Positions 63,827 to 64,000 of a DNA stretch of 64,000 bases are shown one piece after another. This DNA comes from Bacteroidales bacterium (lineage in GTDB: Bacteria; Bacteroidota; Bacteroidia; Bacteroidales; ML635J-15), in assembly GCA_031275085.1 (NCBI GenBank), contig JAISPG010000073.1, positions 105,916-169,915 on the forward strand, in the 5' to 3' direction. The number at the start of each line of letters is the position of its first letter. Position 1 is the first letter of the stretch. Below the pieces are notes generated by a model. That model was given only the letters and a program-made list of their open reading frames with translations. It ran no database searches and was not told the origin of the DNA. Both the position numbers and the translations under genes were made by a program.

Positions 63827-64000
63827 CTATTCCAGTATTAATTTTTCAGTTCTTATCATTTTTCCATCAACAAACAGGTTACAGATATATGTTCCGGGTT
63901 TCCAGTATTGTGTGTTAATAATTGTTTCATCTGAAGTGACGGGGATTATGTTCTTTAAATGTCCGTTAATGCCGGAAATTCTTAGTTCTGCTGTCGTTTC
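63827..64000 (-). CDS. C-terminal end of a secreted protein with T9SS type A sorting domain, cut by window edge
   Basis: Minus-strand frame open from the window edge to a TAG at 63827-63829; 57 residues are visible. They read AELRISGINGHL, WKPGTYICNLFVDGKMIRTEKLILE, the beta-strand pattern of a type IX secretion sorting domain ending in a hydrophobic -K.ILE tail. The rest of the gene lies to the right of the window. Confidence 0.75.
   Translation of the reverse strand, partial: ETTAELRISGINGHLKNIIPVTSDETIINTQYWKPGTYICNLFVDGKMIRTEKLILE

Overview
The window reads as a stretch of an AT-rich Bacteroidota chromosome, probably of the order Bacteroidales. The grounds are a menaquinone prenyltransferase, a class 1B dihydroorotate dehydrogenase with its PyrK partner, a four-subunit 2-oxoacid:ferredoxin oxidoreductase, a GWxTD-domain protein, two proteins with type IX secretion (T9SS) sorting tails, many short lipoproteins, and promoters of the Bacteroidota type (TTTG, about 19 bases, TAnnTTTG). 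No rRNA, tRNA, CRISPR array, transposase or phage gene was recognised.

Layout. 1-14.7 kb is mostly minus-strand housekeeping: menA (cut by the edge), then tcdA, a TatD-type nuclease, a radical SAM protein and a rhomboid protease in one overlapping run, then a HAD phosphatase, pyrK-pyrD, an XRE regulator with an operator-rich 868-base upstream region, a type II NADH dehydrogenase, and a run of GWxTD protein, protein kinase and LOG-family protein, plus suhB and mtaB. 14.8-33.4 kb holds a Ca2+-type P-ATPase, an iron alcohol dehydrogenase, a nucleoid-associated protein, a frameshifted small membrane gene, an AlkD-like protein, folC, a secreted PepC-like peptidase, asnB with a glycosyltransferase, an NYN/LOTUS protein and the 2-oxoacid:ferredoxin oxidoreductase operon. 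33.8-49.7 kb holds a nitroreductase, two tandem membrane glycosyltransferase-like paralogues, a GNAT enzyme with a fused glycosyltransferase, two tandem prolyl oligopeptidases (one without its catalytic His), a repeat-built T9SS cargo protein, class II aldolase and a fused SpmA/SpmB protein.

50.7-57.0 kb is the most unusual region. Six intervals each carry one or two small plus-strand genes, and each is separated from the next by a GC-richer sequence that begins with a (G/A)(T/C)AACAAG-like box and often ends in GTTAT. In two of these units the first bases of the unit (GTTATCAGC, GTTATCGGT) are the exact reverse complement of the bases just after the gene (GCTGATAAC, ACCGATAAC). That is the signature of integron gene cassettes with attC sites. 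No integron integrase lies in the window, so this looks like an integrase-less attC cluster (CALIN) in a Bacteroidota genome. Two homologous AT-rich repeats sit inside two of the attC-like sites.

57-64 kb returns to chromosomal genes: a methyltransferase, an AddA-like helicase-nuclease, a DUF2089/YIP1/serine-hydrolase operon, and the C-terminal end of a second T9SS-tailed protein that runs off the right edge.

All functions are inferred from protein motifs read by eye. No database search was run.
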